Below, piece after piece: positions 26,924-36,082 of a DNA stretch of 64,000 nucleotides (position 1 is the first letter of the stretch; every line of letters begins with the position of its first letter). Source of the stretch: Betaproteobacteria bacterium (lineage in GTDB: Bacteria; Pseudomonadota; Gammaproteobacteria; Burkholderiales; Usitatibacteraceae); NCBI GenBank assembly GCA_016708825.1, contig JADJEZ010000010.1:99593-163592 (forward strand), given 5' to 3'. The translations under genes were made by a program, and so were the position numbers. The notes under the pieces are model-generated. The model was not told the DNA's origin and did no database searches. It saw only the letters and a program-made list of their open reading frames with translations.

Positions 26924-28105
26924 CTAGATTTCCCACGCCGGCCGCTCGCCGCCGCAGGCATCGATCGCCTCGAACATCGCCGCCACGAACGCCCGCTCCT
27001 CCTCCGAAAGCTCCGGTCGCCATATCTCGAAGAGCAGGATCACGCGCGTCCCTTCGCTCCGGTTCCATGCCTCGTGTTCGATCGAATCGTCGAAAACCCA
27101 GGCCTTCCCTTCCACCCATTCCCGGGTCTCGCTTCCCACCCGGAAGACGCACTGCCCCGGCACGATGAGCGGCAGGTGGCAGATGAGGCGCGTGTTCACG
27201 AGCCCGCAGTGCGGCGGGATGTGCGCGCCCGGGCGCAGCAGCGAGAAGAGGATCGAGGGCGAACGGTTCGCCACGCGCGCTATGGGCGCCTCGGCGAGCG
27301 CGGCCATCGCCTGCGGGCAGCGGGCGGCGTTCTCGGCAACGGCTTCCCCATTTTTCCAGAGGTAGAACGCGCTCCAGTCCGGGTTGTCCAGCATGCCGTC
27401 CTGCTCCTTGCGGGGCCGGCGCGGATCGCCCTGCACATAGGGCCTGAATGCCGAATCCTGCTTCATGACCTCGACCAACTCGGCCCGGATGCCTGGCGTC
27501 GCGGCCTCGACCCGGTCGAGCCACGCAAATCCCGCCCGGTCGAAGAACGGAATGTGCGCGAGCCCCGGAAAGAAGTAGTACCGCGGCTGCTGGTAGTAGA
27601 CCGTCCTCCGGCCGAAGAGAATGTCGAGCGACTGCAGGAACCGGCCCGACGAGCGCCCTTCCAGGAAGCCCTGCGTGGCGAGCCTCGCGCGGATGTTCTG
27701 CTCGATCTGCCCGGCCAGGCGCTCGCACTGCGCCTGGGCACGGGCCAGGTCCTCGTGGAGGTCGGCAGGAACCTGAGCTGCCGCGCGGGCGAGGGTGACT
27801 GCGGCCAGGTAATGGGAGGACGCGCCCCGTGGGTCGCCCTGCCAGTCGAGAAGGTCGCCCTTGACGATCAAGGCGCGCAGGTTGCGGGGCTCGCGGGCCA
27901 GTGCCCGGTCGATGGCCGCGAGGGACGCGGGACCATCCTCGAGCTGGCTACAGGCAATCGCGAGCCCGGTGCAGGCCGATGCGTCGTCCGCCCCTGCGGA
28001 GACGATGGCCTCGAACGCCTCCCGCGCCTTTCGGGCGTTTCCCGCGCTCAATGCGAGCATTCCTTGCCTGGCCAGCGATCGGGCGTCCGTTTGGGGATTT
28101 TCCAT
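26924..28105 (-). CDS. TPR / aspartyl-asparaginyl beta-hydroxylase-like protein
   Basis: About 393 residues. TPR-like helices occupy roughly 1-120 (ARQGMLALSAGNARKAREAFEAIVSAG). The C-terminal part matches the Asp/Asn beta-hydroxylase cupin (PF05118-type): GAHIPPHCGLVNTRLICHLPL, then VEGKAWVFDDSIEHEAWN and RVILLFEIWRP, giving the two iron His and the 2-oxoglutarate Arg. Such Fe(II)/2OG enzymes hydroxylate Asp, Asn or related residues. I chose ATG 28105; ATG 28123 is also possible and neither has a strong Shine-Dalgarno site. It is divergent from tonB. Confidence 0.85.
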   Translation of the reverse strand: MENPQTDARSLARQGMLALSAGNARKAREAFEAIVSAGADDASACTGLAIACSQLEDGPASLAAIDRALAREPRNLRALIVKGDLLDWQGDPRGASSHYLAAVTLARAAAQVPADLHEDLARAQAQCERLAGQIEQNIRARLATQGFLEGRSSGRFLQSLDILFGRRTVYYQQPRYYFFPGLAHIPFFDRAGFAWLDRVEAATPGIRAELVEVMKQDSAFRPYVQGDPRRPRKEQDGMLDNPDWSAFYLWKNGEAVAENAARCPQAMAALAEAPIARVANRSPSILFSLLRPGAHIPPHCGLVNTRLICHLPLIVPGQCVFRVGSETREWVEGKAWVFDDSIEHEAWNRSEGTRVILLFEIWRPELSEEERAFVAAMFEAIDACGGERPAWEI

Positions 28106-28176
28106 GGATTTCCCATTATGCATGGCGCTGGCATTTGGCCGGATTGTCGAATAAAATTCCGGGTTTCCGAAACGGT

Positions 28177-28271
28177 CCCTCCCAAGAACGATCATTTTCG
28201 GGAGGGGGTGGCAATCCCGTGTGTCCGGAGTCGGCACGCGGCCTGCATAACGGGCGGCCGCAGGGGCCGCC
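28177..28271. repeat. Two inverted repeats in the hydroxylase / tonB divergent region
   Basis: CCCTCCC at 28177-28183 pairs with GGGAGGG at 28200-28206, and GGCGGCC at 28253-28259 pairs with GGCCGCC at 28265-28271. Neither is followed by a T-run, so they are not terminators. They lie in the 214-bp divergent gap and could be operator or mRNA leader structures. Confidence 0.4.
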
Positions 28272-28319
28272 GTGGCCAAAATGGCGCTTACGCGCGTCGA
28301 AGGGGTGGAGGGTGGTTTC

Positions 28320-28964
28320 ATGAAGAGTTATAGGGAGACCCAGCGAAACCCGGTTCGGCACTTGCCGAGCGTGATCATGGTCGGCCTCCTCCACGTGCTC
28401 GTGGGCTATGCGCTGGTCAGCGGCCTGGCCAGGAAGGTCGTCGAAGTCATCAAGGCGCCCCTCGAGACCAAGATCATCGAGGAGATCAAGAAGGCGCTCC
28501 CGGACACCCCGCCGCCGCCGCCGCCGAAGCTCGCCGCGCCGCCGCCGCCGTTCATCCCGCCGCCCGAAGTGAACATCCAGGTTCCCGTCCAGGCGCAACA
28601 GGCGCCGACCATCACGACGGTCACCACGACGAAACCGCCCCCCGGGCCACCGCCCAAGGCAGCGCCACCCGCTCCGCCCGCGCCGCCGGCGCCCGTGGTT
28701 CGCAAGAACGTGCGTCCCGTGGGCGAAATCGTGCGGCCGGTATTCCCGCGCCAGGCGATCCGCGACGGTATCCAGAGCGGAAGCATCGTCGCCCACCTGG
28801 TGATCCGCCCCGACGGAACCGTTTCCGAAGTCCGGATCATCAGGGCGAAACCGCCCCGCATCTTCGATCGCGAGGTCATCCGGGCGCTGTCGCAATGGCG
28901 GTTCGCGCCGGAAGCCGTGGGCTTCATTGGCGAAGTGGACATCGATTTCAAGCTTACGGACTGA
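28320..28964 (+). CDS. tonB: TonB-family energy transducer
   Basis: 214 residues. One N-terminal transmembrane anchor (HLPSVIMVGLLHVLVGYALVSGLA), a long Pro-rich periplasmic spacer (PPPPPPKLAAPPPPFIPPP), and a C-terminal TonB domain (FPRQAIRDGIQSGSIVAHLVIRPDGTVSEVRIIRAKPPRIFDREVIRALSQWRF). It couples the inner-membrane proton motive force to outer-membrane receptors. The ATG follows GGAGGGTGG. It heads the tonB-exbB-exbD-exbD-TPR unit and is the likely partner of the two receptors to its left. Confidence 0.95.
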   Translation: MKSYRETQRNPVRHLPSVIMVGLLHVLVGYALVSGLARKVVEVIKAPLETKIIEEIKKALPDTPPPPPPKLAAPPPPFIPPPEVNIQVPVQAQQAPTITTVTTTKPPPGPPPKAAPPAPPAPPAPVVRKNVRPVGEIVRPVFPRQAIRDGIQSGSIVAHLVIRPDGTVSEVRIIRAKPPRIFDREVIRALSQWRFAPEAVGFIGEVDIDFKLTD

Positions 28965-29022
28965 CGCTCCGTCTGCCCTCACTCACCCGCAGCACGTCAC
29001 CAGGAAATTTGGAGGAATACAC

Positions 29023-29895
29023 ATGCACCTGATCCGCCGACTGCCCGCGCTCCTCGCGGCCATCATTCTCGCCTGCGCGCCGGCAGCGCCGCTGGTGTTC
29101 TCCACCGCGGCCCACGCGCAGGCGCCCGCCGCCGACGCGGCAAAGCCCGCCGACGCGGCGAGCCCTGCCGGCCCCGAAACCCGCCCCGGCGCCGCCGCCC
29201 GGGCCCGTGACGGAAAAGAGACGATCGAGAACCCGTACGGCCTCGAGGCCCTGTGGCGTCAGGGCGACTTCGTGTCCAAGGGCACGCTGATCATCCTCGT
29301 CATCATGTCGATGGGCTCGTGGTACATCATGTTCGTGAAGGTCTACGAGCAGTTCAAGCTGTTCCGGGAAGCTGCCAAGGTCAAGACGACTTTCTGGTCC
29401 TCGGGCTCCGTCGCCGAAGGCGTGTCCGGGCTCAAGGAAGGCAGCCCCTTCCGCTTCATCGCCGAATCCGGCATGGAGGCGACCAAGCACCACGAGGGCA
29501 AGCTCCTCGAGCAGATCGACCTGAACGAATGGGTGACGATGTCCATCCAGCGCGGCGTCGAGAACGTCGGCAGCCGGCTCCAGGACGGCCTCGCGTTCCT
29601 CGCGACGGTGGGCTCCACGGCACCGTTCGTCGGCCTCTTCGGCACGGTGTGGGGCATCTACCACGCGCTCACCGCCATCGGCATCGCCGGGCAGGCATCG
29701 ATCGACAAGGTCGCGGGGCCCGTGGGAGAGGCGCTCATCATGACCGCCTTCGGCCTCGCCGTGGCCGTGCCGGCGGTGCTGGGCTACAACTGGCTCGTCC
29801 GCCGGAACAAGGTGGCGATGGAGCACCTGCGCGGATTCAGCGCAGACCTGCACCTCGTGATCGTGAGCGGCGCGAGCAGGAAAGCCAAGGCCTGA
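29023..29895 (+). CDS. exbB: ExbB-type MotA/TolQ/ExbB proton channel
   Basis: 290 residues. It has an N-terminal hydrophobic export-type segment and an Ala/Pro-rich extension, then three membrane helices: one near residues 82-105 (LIILVIMSMGSWYIMFVKVYEQF) and two in the conserved C-terminal MotA_ExbB domain (LATVGSTAPFVGLFGTVWGIYHAL and VGEALIMTAFGLAVAVPAVLGYNWLVRRN). With ExbD it forms the proton-driven motor for TonB. GGAGG precedes the ATG. Confidence 0.94.
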   Translation: MHLIRRLPALLAAIILACAPAAPLVFSTAAHAQAPAADAAKPADAASPAGPETRPGAAARARDGKETIENPYGLEALWRQGDFVSKGTLIILVIMSMGSWYIMFVKVYEQFKLFREAAKVKTTFWSSGSVAEGVSGLKEGSPFRFIAESGMEATKHHEGKLLEQIDLNEWVTMSIQRGVENVGSRLQDGLAFLATVGSTAPFVGLFGTVWGIYHALTAIGIAGQASIDKVAGPVGEALIMTAFGLAVAVPAVLGYNWLVRRNKVAMEHLRGFSADLHLVIVSGASRKAKA

Positions 29896-29899
29896 CGCC

Positions 29900-30331
29900 A
29901 TGTCGATGACCGTCGGACAAGGCGTCGAGGAAGACCAGGAGGTGATGTCCGCCATCAACACCACGCCGCTCGTCGACGTGATGCTGGTGCTGCTCATCAT
30001 CTTCCTGATCACCATCCCCGTCGTCATCCAGCAGATCCCGATGGAGCTGCCGAAAGAGCGCAACGTCCCCACGCAGACGAAGCCGGAAAACATCGTCATC
30101 TCCGTGAACAAGGACGGGGACGTGTTCTGGGGAATGGAGCTGGTTCCGAACTCCAAGGCGCTCTTCGAGAAGTTGAAGAAGGTCGCGACGATCGTGCCGC
30201 AGCCTGAGATCCACGTTCGCGCCGACGAGGAAGCCCGCTACGAGTTCGTCGGGCGCGTCGTCGCGACCTGCCAGCGTGCCTCGATCTTGAAGATCGGCTT
30301 CATCACCGAGCCCCCCGCGCGCGGCGTCTGA
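29900..30331 (+). CDS. exbD: ExbD-type biopolymer transport protein (first)
   Basis: 143 residues. It has a short cytoplasmic N-terminus with MSAINTTPLVDVMLVLLIIFLITIP, which includes the membrane helix and the conserved Asp (VDVM) used in proton transfer, followed by a periplasmic domain ending ILKIGFITEP. It is 4 bp after exbB and is the first of two exbD genes. Confidence 0.93.
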   Translation: MSMTVGQGVEEDQEVMSAINTTPLVDVMLVLLIIFLITIPVVIQQIPMELPKERNVPTQTKPENIVISVNKDGDVFWGMELVPNSKALFEKLKKVATIVPQPEIHVRADEEARYEFVGRVVATCQRASILKIGFITEPPARGV

Positions 30332-30355
30332 ACGCATTCATCGAAAGGAACGACC

Positions 30356-30784
30356 ATGGGCATGCAAGTCGGCTCGGGCGGAGGCGGCGATCCCGAAGTG
30401 ATGATCGACATCAACACCACGCCGCTCATCGACGTGATGCTGGTGCTCATCATCATGCTGATCATCACCATTCCGATTCAGACGCACGCGGTGAAGTTGA
30501 ACATGCCAGTGGGCACTCCGCCGCCGCCGACCGTGCCCCCTGAGGTGATCCTCGTCGAGGTCGACTTCGACGGCACGATACTCTGGAACGGCGACACCAT
30601 CGCCGATCGCCCGACGCTGGATGCGAAGTTCGTGAACGCCGCCGCCCAGGCCGTCCAGCCGGAGTTCCACCTGCGGCCCAACAAGATCGTGAGCTACAAG
30701 CACGTCGCGGGCGTGATGGCGTCGGCCCAGAGCCACGGAATCACGAAGATCGGCCTGATCGGTGCCGAGCAGTTCATCGACTGA
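30356..30784 (+). CDS. exbD: ExbD-type biopolymer transport protein (second)
   Basis: 142 residues, paralogous to the preceding gene. MIDINTTPLIDVMLVLIIMLIITIP contains the membrane helix and conserved Asp, and the periplasmic domain ends ITKIGLIGAEQFID. Paired exbD genes occur in TonB systems with a third component; in Xanthomonas campestris a second ExbD was described. AAAGGAACGACC precedes the ATG. Confidence 0.92.
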   Translation: MGMQVGSGGGGDPEVMIDINTTPLIDVMLVLIIMLIITIPIQTHAVKLNMPVGTPPPPTVPPEVILVEVDFDGTILWNGDTIADRPTLDAKFVNAAAQAVQPEFHLRPNKIVSYKHVAGVMASAQSHGITKIGLIGAEQFID

Positions 30785-30851
30785 AGCCCGCATGCCCGGG
30801 GCCGCGCCCGCGAGCGCGGCCCCGTCCATTTAGAATCCTGGAGAACGCACG

Positions 30852-32075
30852 ATGATCGGCTTCCACATGCTTCGCGCGGGCGCATTCGCCGGCGCCCTTC
30901 TCCTGGCCGGAGCCGTTCCCGCCCCGGCCCGAGCCGCCGACGCGGACACCGTCCGCCCCGAGGTCGGCAAGCCCCTCCAGGCCGCCGAAGCGCTCTACAA
31001 GGCGCGGAAGCACCGGGATGCACTCCAGAAGGTCGACGAGGCGGACGCGGTTTCCGGCAAGACGGCCTACGAGAACTACATCATCGAGCGCACGCGCGGC
31101 AGCATTGCCGCGGCCGCGGGCGATCACACGAAGGCGGCGCGCGCCTTCGAAGCGGTCATCGCCACGGGGCGCGCCTCGGGGGCGGAGCAGCTCAAGCTCA
31201 TGCAGGCGGTCGCCGGGCTGCATTACCACGCCAGGGACTACGCCAAGGCGGCCCAGTGGGCCCAGCGATACCAGAAGGACGGCGGTTCGGATTCTTCCGT
31301 GCGCACCGTGCTCATCCAGTCGTACTTCCTGCTGAACGATTGCGCCAGCGTCTCGCGCGCCGTGGGCGACGGGGACAACGGCCGCCGCTCGAGCGAGCAG
31401 GAACTGCAGATCCTCGCCAACTGCTACAGCAAGCAGAAGGACGACTCGGGATATGTTTCCGCCATCGAAAGGCTCGTGACGCACTATCCGAAAAAGGAGT
31501 ACTGGACGGATCTCCTCAACCGAGTCCAGCGCAAGAACGGGTTCTCCAGCCGGCTGTCGCTGGACGTCTACCGTCTCAAGCTCGAGACCGGGAACCTCGT
31601 TTCCGCGAACGACTACCTCGAAATGGCGCAGCTCTCCCTGCAGGCAGGATTCCCGGCGGAAGCGAAGAAAGTCGTCGACCGGGGCTACTCGGAGAAGGCG
31701 CTGGGCGTGGGCAAGGAAGCCGAGCGCCACCAGCGCCTTCGCGACCTCGTGACGAAAACCCTCGGCGAGTCGGCGAAAGCCCGTGCGCGGATCGAGAACG
31801 ACGCCCTCGAGGACAAGAGCGGCGACGCCCTCGTGAACGTGGGCTACAGCTACGTGATGGAGGGCGCCCCGCAAAAGGGCCTCGCCTTCATGGAGCGCGG
31901 CATCAAGAGGGGCGGGCTGCGCCGCGCCGACGACGCGAAGCTTCTGCTCGGCGTCGCGCAGCTGAAGAGCGGCGCCAAGTCGCGGGGACTGCAGACGCTC
32001 AAGGACATCCACGGCAAGGACGGCACCGCCGACCTCGCACGCCTTTGGATCCTGATCGGCCAGCGGGGGGCGTAG
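30852..32075 (+). CDS. Periplasmic TPR-like protein of the TonB cluster
   Basis: 407 residues. Signal peptide to APARAADA, then TPR-like helical pairs over most of the length (LQAAEALYKARKHRDALQKVDEADA; YHARDYAKAAQWAQRYQKDGG; GAPQKGLAFMERGIKRGGL). Proteins of this kind (TPR, sometimes called TtpA-like in vibrios) are encoded with tonB-exbB-exbD sets and are needed for some receptors. Here it is the last gene of the set, 67 bp after the second exbD. Confidence 0.8.
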   Translation: MIGFHMLRAGAFAGALLLAGAVPAPARAADADTVRPEVGKPLQAAEALYKARKHRDALQKVDEADAVSGKTAYENYIIERTRGSIAAAAGDHTKAARAFEAVIATGRASGAEQLKLMQAVAGLHYHARDYAKAAQWAQRYQKDGGSDSSVRTVLIQSYFLLNDCASVSRAVGDGDNGRRSSEQELQILANCYSKQKDDSGYVSAIERLVTHYPKKEYWTDLLNRVQRKNGFSSRLSLDVYRLKLETGNLVSANDYLEMAQLSLQAGFPAEAKKVVDRGYSEKALGVGKEAERHQRLRDLVTKTLGESAKARARIENDALEDKSGDALVNVGYSYVMEGAPQKGLAFMERGIKRGGLRRADDAKLLLGVAQLKSGAKSRGLQTLKDIHGKDGTADLARLWILIGQRGA

Positions 32076-32570
32076 CGACCGCGATCCGCGGCGCAACCGG
32101 GGACGACCTCCCGGCGATCGTGGCGATCTACAACGCCTCGATCCCGGGGCGGCTCGCCACGGCGGACACGGCTGCGGTCACCGTCGACGAACGCCGCGAG
32201 TGGTTCGCGGCGTTCGATCGTGACGCGCCCGATCTGGGTCGCGCAATCCGGAGGGCACGTGGCCGGCTGGCTCGGCCTGCGTTCCTTCTACGGGCGTCCC
32301 GCCTACCAGCGCACCGTGGAACTCGCGGTCTACGTGTCCCCCGATCACTTGCGACGCGGCATCGCCCGGGCCCTCCTCGCGCATGCGATCGGCGCCGCGC
32401 CGGCGCTCGGCGTCGCGACCGTCCTCGCATTCGTCTTCGGCCACAACGCCGCGAGCCTTGCGCTCTTTCGGCGGGCGGGGTTCGACGATTGGGGTAGGCT
32501 TCCGGGTGTCGCGGAACTCGACGGCGTCGAGCGCGACCTGGTGATTCTCGGGAGGCGACTGGCCCCATGA
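32045..32570 (+). CDS. GNAT-family N-acetyltransferase (frameshifted)
   Basis: The first part (AIRGATGDDLPAIVAIYNASIPGRLATADT, then DERREWFAAFDRDA) is the standard opening of phosphinothricin-acetyltransferase-like GNATs. One frameshift near 32220 leads into RPIWVAQSGGHVAGWLGLRSFYGRPAY, then the acetyl-CoA-site region ELAVYVSPDHLRRGIARALL and a normal C-terminus. The start is unclear: an in-frame TTG at 32045 overlaps the TPR gene, and no ATG is available. The stop overlaps the thyA ATG (ATGA). The substrate is probably an amino-acid-like amine, by family only. Confidence 0.65.
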
Positions 32571-33362
32571 AGGCGTACCTGGACCTCATGCGTCACGTGC
32601 TCGCGCACGGCGCGAAGAAGACCGACCGCACCGGAACCGGCACGTTGTCCGTGTTCGGCCACCAGATGCGCTTCGACCTCGCCGGACCGCTTCCCGCTGG
32701 TGACGACCAAGCGCGTGCACATGAAGAGCGTGATCCACGAGCTGCTGTGGTTCCTGCAGGGTTCCACCAACGTGGGCTACCTCAAGGACAACGGCGTCAG
32801 GATCTGGGACGAATGGGCGGACGAACGGGGAGAACTCGGGCCCGTCTATGGCCATCAGTGGCGGAGCTGGCCCGCGCCGGACGGCCGCCACATCGACCAG
32901 ATGGCCGAGTTGGTCTCCCAGATCCGGGCGAACCCCGACTCACGCCGACTCATCGTCTCCGCGTGGAACGTGGCGGACATCCCGCGCATGGCGCTCGCGC
33001 CCTGCCATGCCCTCTTCCAGTTCTACGTGTGCGACGGGCGCCTGTCATGCCAGCTCTACCAGAGGAGCGCGGACATCTTCCTCGGCGTGCCTTTCAACAT
33101 CGCCTCCTACTCCCTGCTCACGCTGATGGTCGCGCAGGTGACGGGTCTCGAGCCCGGCGAATTCGTCCACACCTTCGGCGACGCCCACCTCTACCTGAAC
33201 CACCTCGACCAGGCACGCGAGCAGCTCGCGCGGGAGCCGCGGGCCCTCCCGACGGTGCGACTGAACGCCTCCGTCACGGATCTCTTCGCGTTTCGGTACG
33301 AGGATTTCACGCTCGACGGCTACGACCCCCATCCGCCGATCAGCGCACCCATCGCGGTGTGA
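32567..33362 (+). CDS. thyA: Thymidylate synthase (one frameshift)
   Basis: About 264 residues when read through one shift at about 32683-32686, where a single surplus G breaks FDLA...FPLVTTKRVHMKSVIHELLWFLQGSTN. ThyA makes dTMP from dUMP with methylenetetrahydrofolate. The catalytic Cys lies in LAPCHALFQFYVC, and the dUMP site in QLYQRSADIFLGVPFNIASYSLL and HTFGDAHLYLNHLDQ. The C-terminus PISAPIAV is complete. It is followed by folA after 4 bp. An essential gene so cleanly broken once is most simply a sequence error. Confidence 0.9.
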
Positions 33363-33366
33363 GCCC

Positions 33367-33870
33367 GTGATCCGGTCCCTCATTGTCGCGCGCGCGCGCA
33401 ATAACGCGATCGGCCAGGCGAACCGCATGCCTTGGCACCTGCCCGCGGACCTCGCCCATTTCAAGCGCACGACGCTCGGACACCCCGTCATCATGGGGCG
33501 CCGGACCTGGGAGTCCATCGGCCGGCCCCTTCCGGGCCGCCGCAACATCGTCGTGAGCCGCACCCCCGGATTCCGGCCACCCGGGGCGGAAACGGCATTC
33601 TCGCTGGATGACGCGTGGCGGGCCGCGGAAGGCTCGGACGAGGCGTTCGTCATCGGGGGAGCGCAGCTCTACGCCGAGGCCCTGCCGCAGGCCGACCGCA
33701 TCTACCTCACGGACGTCGTGGCCGAAGTGCCCGGCGACACCTTCTTCCCGGATCTCGAACCGGGGCGTTGGCGCGAAACGGTGCTGGGCGAATGCCCGGC
33801 GGACGACAGGAACCGGTTCCCCCTGCGCTTCCTGCTCCTCGAACGGCAAGGCGGCTGCGATGGCCGCTGA
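33367..33870 (+). CDS. folA: Dihydrofolate reductase
   Basis: 167 residues, GTG start. It reduces dihydrofolate produced by ThyA. Seen are AIGQANRMPWHLPADLAHFKRTTLGHPVIMGRRTWESIGRPLPGRRNIVVS, with the catalytic acid in HLPADLAHFK, and FVIGGAQLYAEALPQADRIYLTDV. The gene overlaps the start of ccoI by 11 bp, so thyA-folA-ccoI look translationally linked. Confidence 0.97.
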   Translation: MIRSLIVARARNNAIGQANRMPWHLPADLAHFKRTTLGHPVIMGRRTWESIGRPLPGRRNIVVSRTPGFRPPGAETAFSLDDAWRAAEGSDEAFVIGGAQLYAEALPQADRIYLTDVVAEVPGDTFFPDLEPGRWRETVLGECPADDRNRFPLRFLLLERQGGCDGR

Positions 33871-36076
33871 TCCCTCCATGGCGCCGGCGTCGGCTCAGGA
33901 GACGATCTTCGACGTCGAGGGCGTGAGTTGCGCGGCGTGCGTCACGCGCATCGAGTCGGCGCTGGCGCGCATTCCGGGTGTCGAGGAGTCCAGCGTGAAC
34001 CTCGCCAGCCGGCGCGTGCGTATCGGCCACTCGCCCGCGACGACCCGCGAGCAGCTTGCCGCGGTGATCGCCAGGGCTGGATACCGTGCGCGCGAGCCCG
34101 GCCGCGATCCTCGGAGCGTGCGCCGCGCGGAAGAGCGGCGCGCCCTTTTCCGGCTCTCGGTGGCCGGGTTCGCGATGATGCAGATCATGATGTTCGCCTT
34201 CCCCATGTACCTGGACGAGGAAGGCGCCATGCCCTGGGACATCGAGAGGCTCCTGAACATCGCGAGCCTCGTGCTCACCGTGCCCGTGCTGCTCTTCTCC
34301 TCCGGCCCCATCTTCCGGGCGGCCTGGCACGGCATCGCGGCCCGCCAGCCGGGCATGGACGTGCCGGTCGCGCTCGGCATCGCGGTGAGCTTCCTCGCGA
34401 GCCTTTACGGCACCTGGGCGGGCGGCGAGGTCTACTACGACTCCATCGCCATGTTCGTCTTCTTCCTCCTCTGCGGGCGCTACTTCGAGGCGCGGGCGCT
34501 CTCGGGGACAGTGGATGCCGCCGATTCCCTCGCGCAGCTTCTCCCCCGCCGCGCGTGGAAGCTCTCCGGCGATGATCGCGTGGAAGCCGACCCATCCGTG
34601 CTCGTTCCGGGGGACCAGGTCTCGATTCCGGCCGGCGAGGCGGCCCCCGCGGACGCCACCGTCGTTTCGGGCGCCACGGAGTTCGACGAGTCCCTGCTGA
34701 CGGGCGAAACCTACCCCGTGCAGAAGAAGCCGGGTGACAAGGTGCTCGCCGGGAGCGTCAATCTCGCCTCGCCCGTCACGGCCCGGGTCGACCGCGCCAC
34801 GGGGGAAGCCATGCTCGACGTGATCCGCCGGCAGATGGATCGCGCGGCCTCGCAGAAGCCGCGCTGGTCGCTCCTCGCCGATCGCATCGCGAGCCACTTC
34901 GTGGTCGTCGTGGTGGCACTCGCGGCCCTCGGTGCGCTGGCCTGGTGGTGGATCGATCCTTCGAAGGCGCTCTGGGTGGCGGTCTCCACGCTCGTGGTCA
35001 CGTGCCCCTGCGCCCTTTCGCTCGCAACACCCGTGGCGCTCACGGCCTGCGTGAACGCCCTGTCGCGCCAGGGCGTGCTGGTGACGAGCGGCCGCGCCAT
35101 CGAGGCACTCGCCTCCGCGACCCACCTCGTCTTCGACAAGACCGGGACGCTCACGACGGGGCGCATGCACTTGCGCGCGGTCGACGTCCTGGGCAGCCTC
35201 GATCGCCGCGCCTGCCTGCTGCTGGCCTCGGGCCTCGAATCCGCCCTGTCCCATCCCATCGCCCATGCGCTCGTGAAGGCACGCCCGGCGGGTGCGTCCG
35301 CGGACAAGGTCACGGACATGCGAACGATCGCGGGCGCGGGCGTGGAGGCGCGTGCCGGCAACCGGATAGTCCGCGTCGGCTCGCCGGACTTCTGCGCGCA
35401 GATCGCAGGGACGCCGTTTCCGTGCCCCACGGACTCGTCGGAACCTCTTGCGGCCATGGCCACCGGCGGAGAGTGGCTCGCCGCTTTCCATTTCGAGGAT
35501 GCGCTTCGGCCGGAGTCGCGCGAACTCGTCACCCGGGCACGGGCGGCGGGATGCGAGGTGCTGCTGCTCTCCGGAGACCGTGCGCCGGTCGTCGACCGCG
35601 TCGCGCGCGAGCTGGGGATCGCCGCGACGTTCGCCGGCGCAAGCCCGGAGGACAAGGCCCGCCGCGTGGAGGAAATGGCAGCGGGTGGCGCGGTGGTCGC
35701 CATGATCGGCGACGGCATCAACGACGCGCCGGTGCTTGCGCGCGCCCAGGTATCCATCGCACTGGCGAGCGGCGCGGCGCTCGCCCAGTCCCAGGCGGAC
35801 CTCGTCGTGGCGAACCCCTCTCTCCTCGCGATCGGCGAGGCGCTCGAGCTTTCGCGGCGCACCCGCCGCGTCATCCGGCAGAACATCGCCTGGTCGATCG
35901 CCTACAACGGCCTCGCCCTGCCGCTCGCGCTCGGCGGGTTCCTCACGCCCTGGCTCGCGAGCCTCGGCATGTCCCTGTCGTCGCTCCTCGTGGTGGCCAA
36001 TGCGCTGCGCCTGCTTCGCAGGCCTGCGGCCCCCAGTGGCGCGGTGCCATGCGAAACGTCCGCGGTCCCGACCTGA
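33860..36076 (+). CDS. ccoI: Copper-transporting P-type ATPase CcoI/FixI
   Basis: 738 residues. The heavy-metal-binding domain has GVSCAACVTRIESAL (CxxC). Eight-helix P1B architecture follows: TM helices from about 90, LTGET in the actuator domain, VVTCPCALSLATP (CPC metal site), DKTGTLTTG (phosphorylated Asp) and MIGDGINDAPVLARA. CcoI exports or loads copper for the CuB centre of cbb3 oxidase. It is directly upstream of ccoS and ccoNOQP. The ATG at 33860 lies inside the folA 3' end. Confidence 0.95.
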   Translation: MAADPSMAPASAQETIFDVEGVSCAACVTRIESALARIPGVEESSVNLASRRVRIGHSPATTREQLAAVIARAGYRAREPGRDPRSVRRAEERRALFRLSVAGFAMMQIMMFAFPMYLDEEGAMPWDIERLLNIASLVLTVPVLLFSSGPIFRAAWHGIAARQPGMDVPVALGIAVSFLASLYGTWAGGEVYYDSIAMFVFFLLCGRYFEARALSGTVDAADSLAQLLPRRAWKLSGDDRVEADPSVLVPGDQVSIPAGEAAPADATVVSGATEFDESLLTGETYPVQKKPGDKVLAGSVNLASPVTARVDRATGEAMLDVIRRQMDRAASQKPRWSLLADRIASHFVVVVVALAALGALAWWWIDPSKALWVAVSTLVVTCPCALSLATPVALTACVNALSRQGVLVTSGRAIEALASATHLVFDKTGTLTTGRMHLRAVDVLGSLDRRACLLLASGLESALSHPIAHALVKARPAGASADKVTDMRTIAGAGVEARAGNRIVRVGSPDFCAQIAGTPFPCPTDSSEPLAAMATGGEWLAAFHFEDALRPESRELVTRARAAGCEVLLLSGDRAPVVDRVARELGIAATFAGASPEDKARRVEEMAAGGAVVAMIGDGINDAPVLARAQVSIALASGAALAQSQADLVVANPSLLAIGEALELSRRTRRVIRQNIAWSIAYNGLALPLALGGFLTPWLASLGMSLSSLLVVANALRLLRRPAAPSGAVPCETSAVPT

Positions 36077-36082
36077 GGCGCC

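Noticed and set aside
28500..28710. GC-rich repeated CCG/CCCG tracts as a DNA repeat element
   Set aside because: They are the coding sequence of the proline-rich spacer of TonB.
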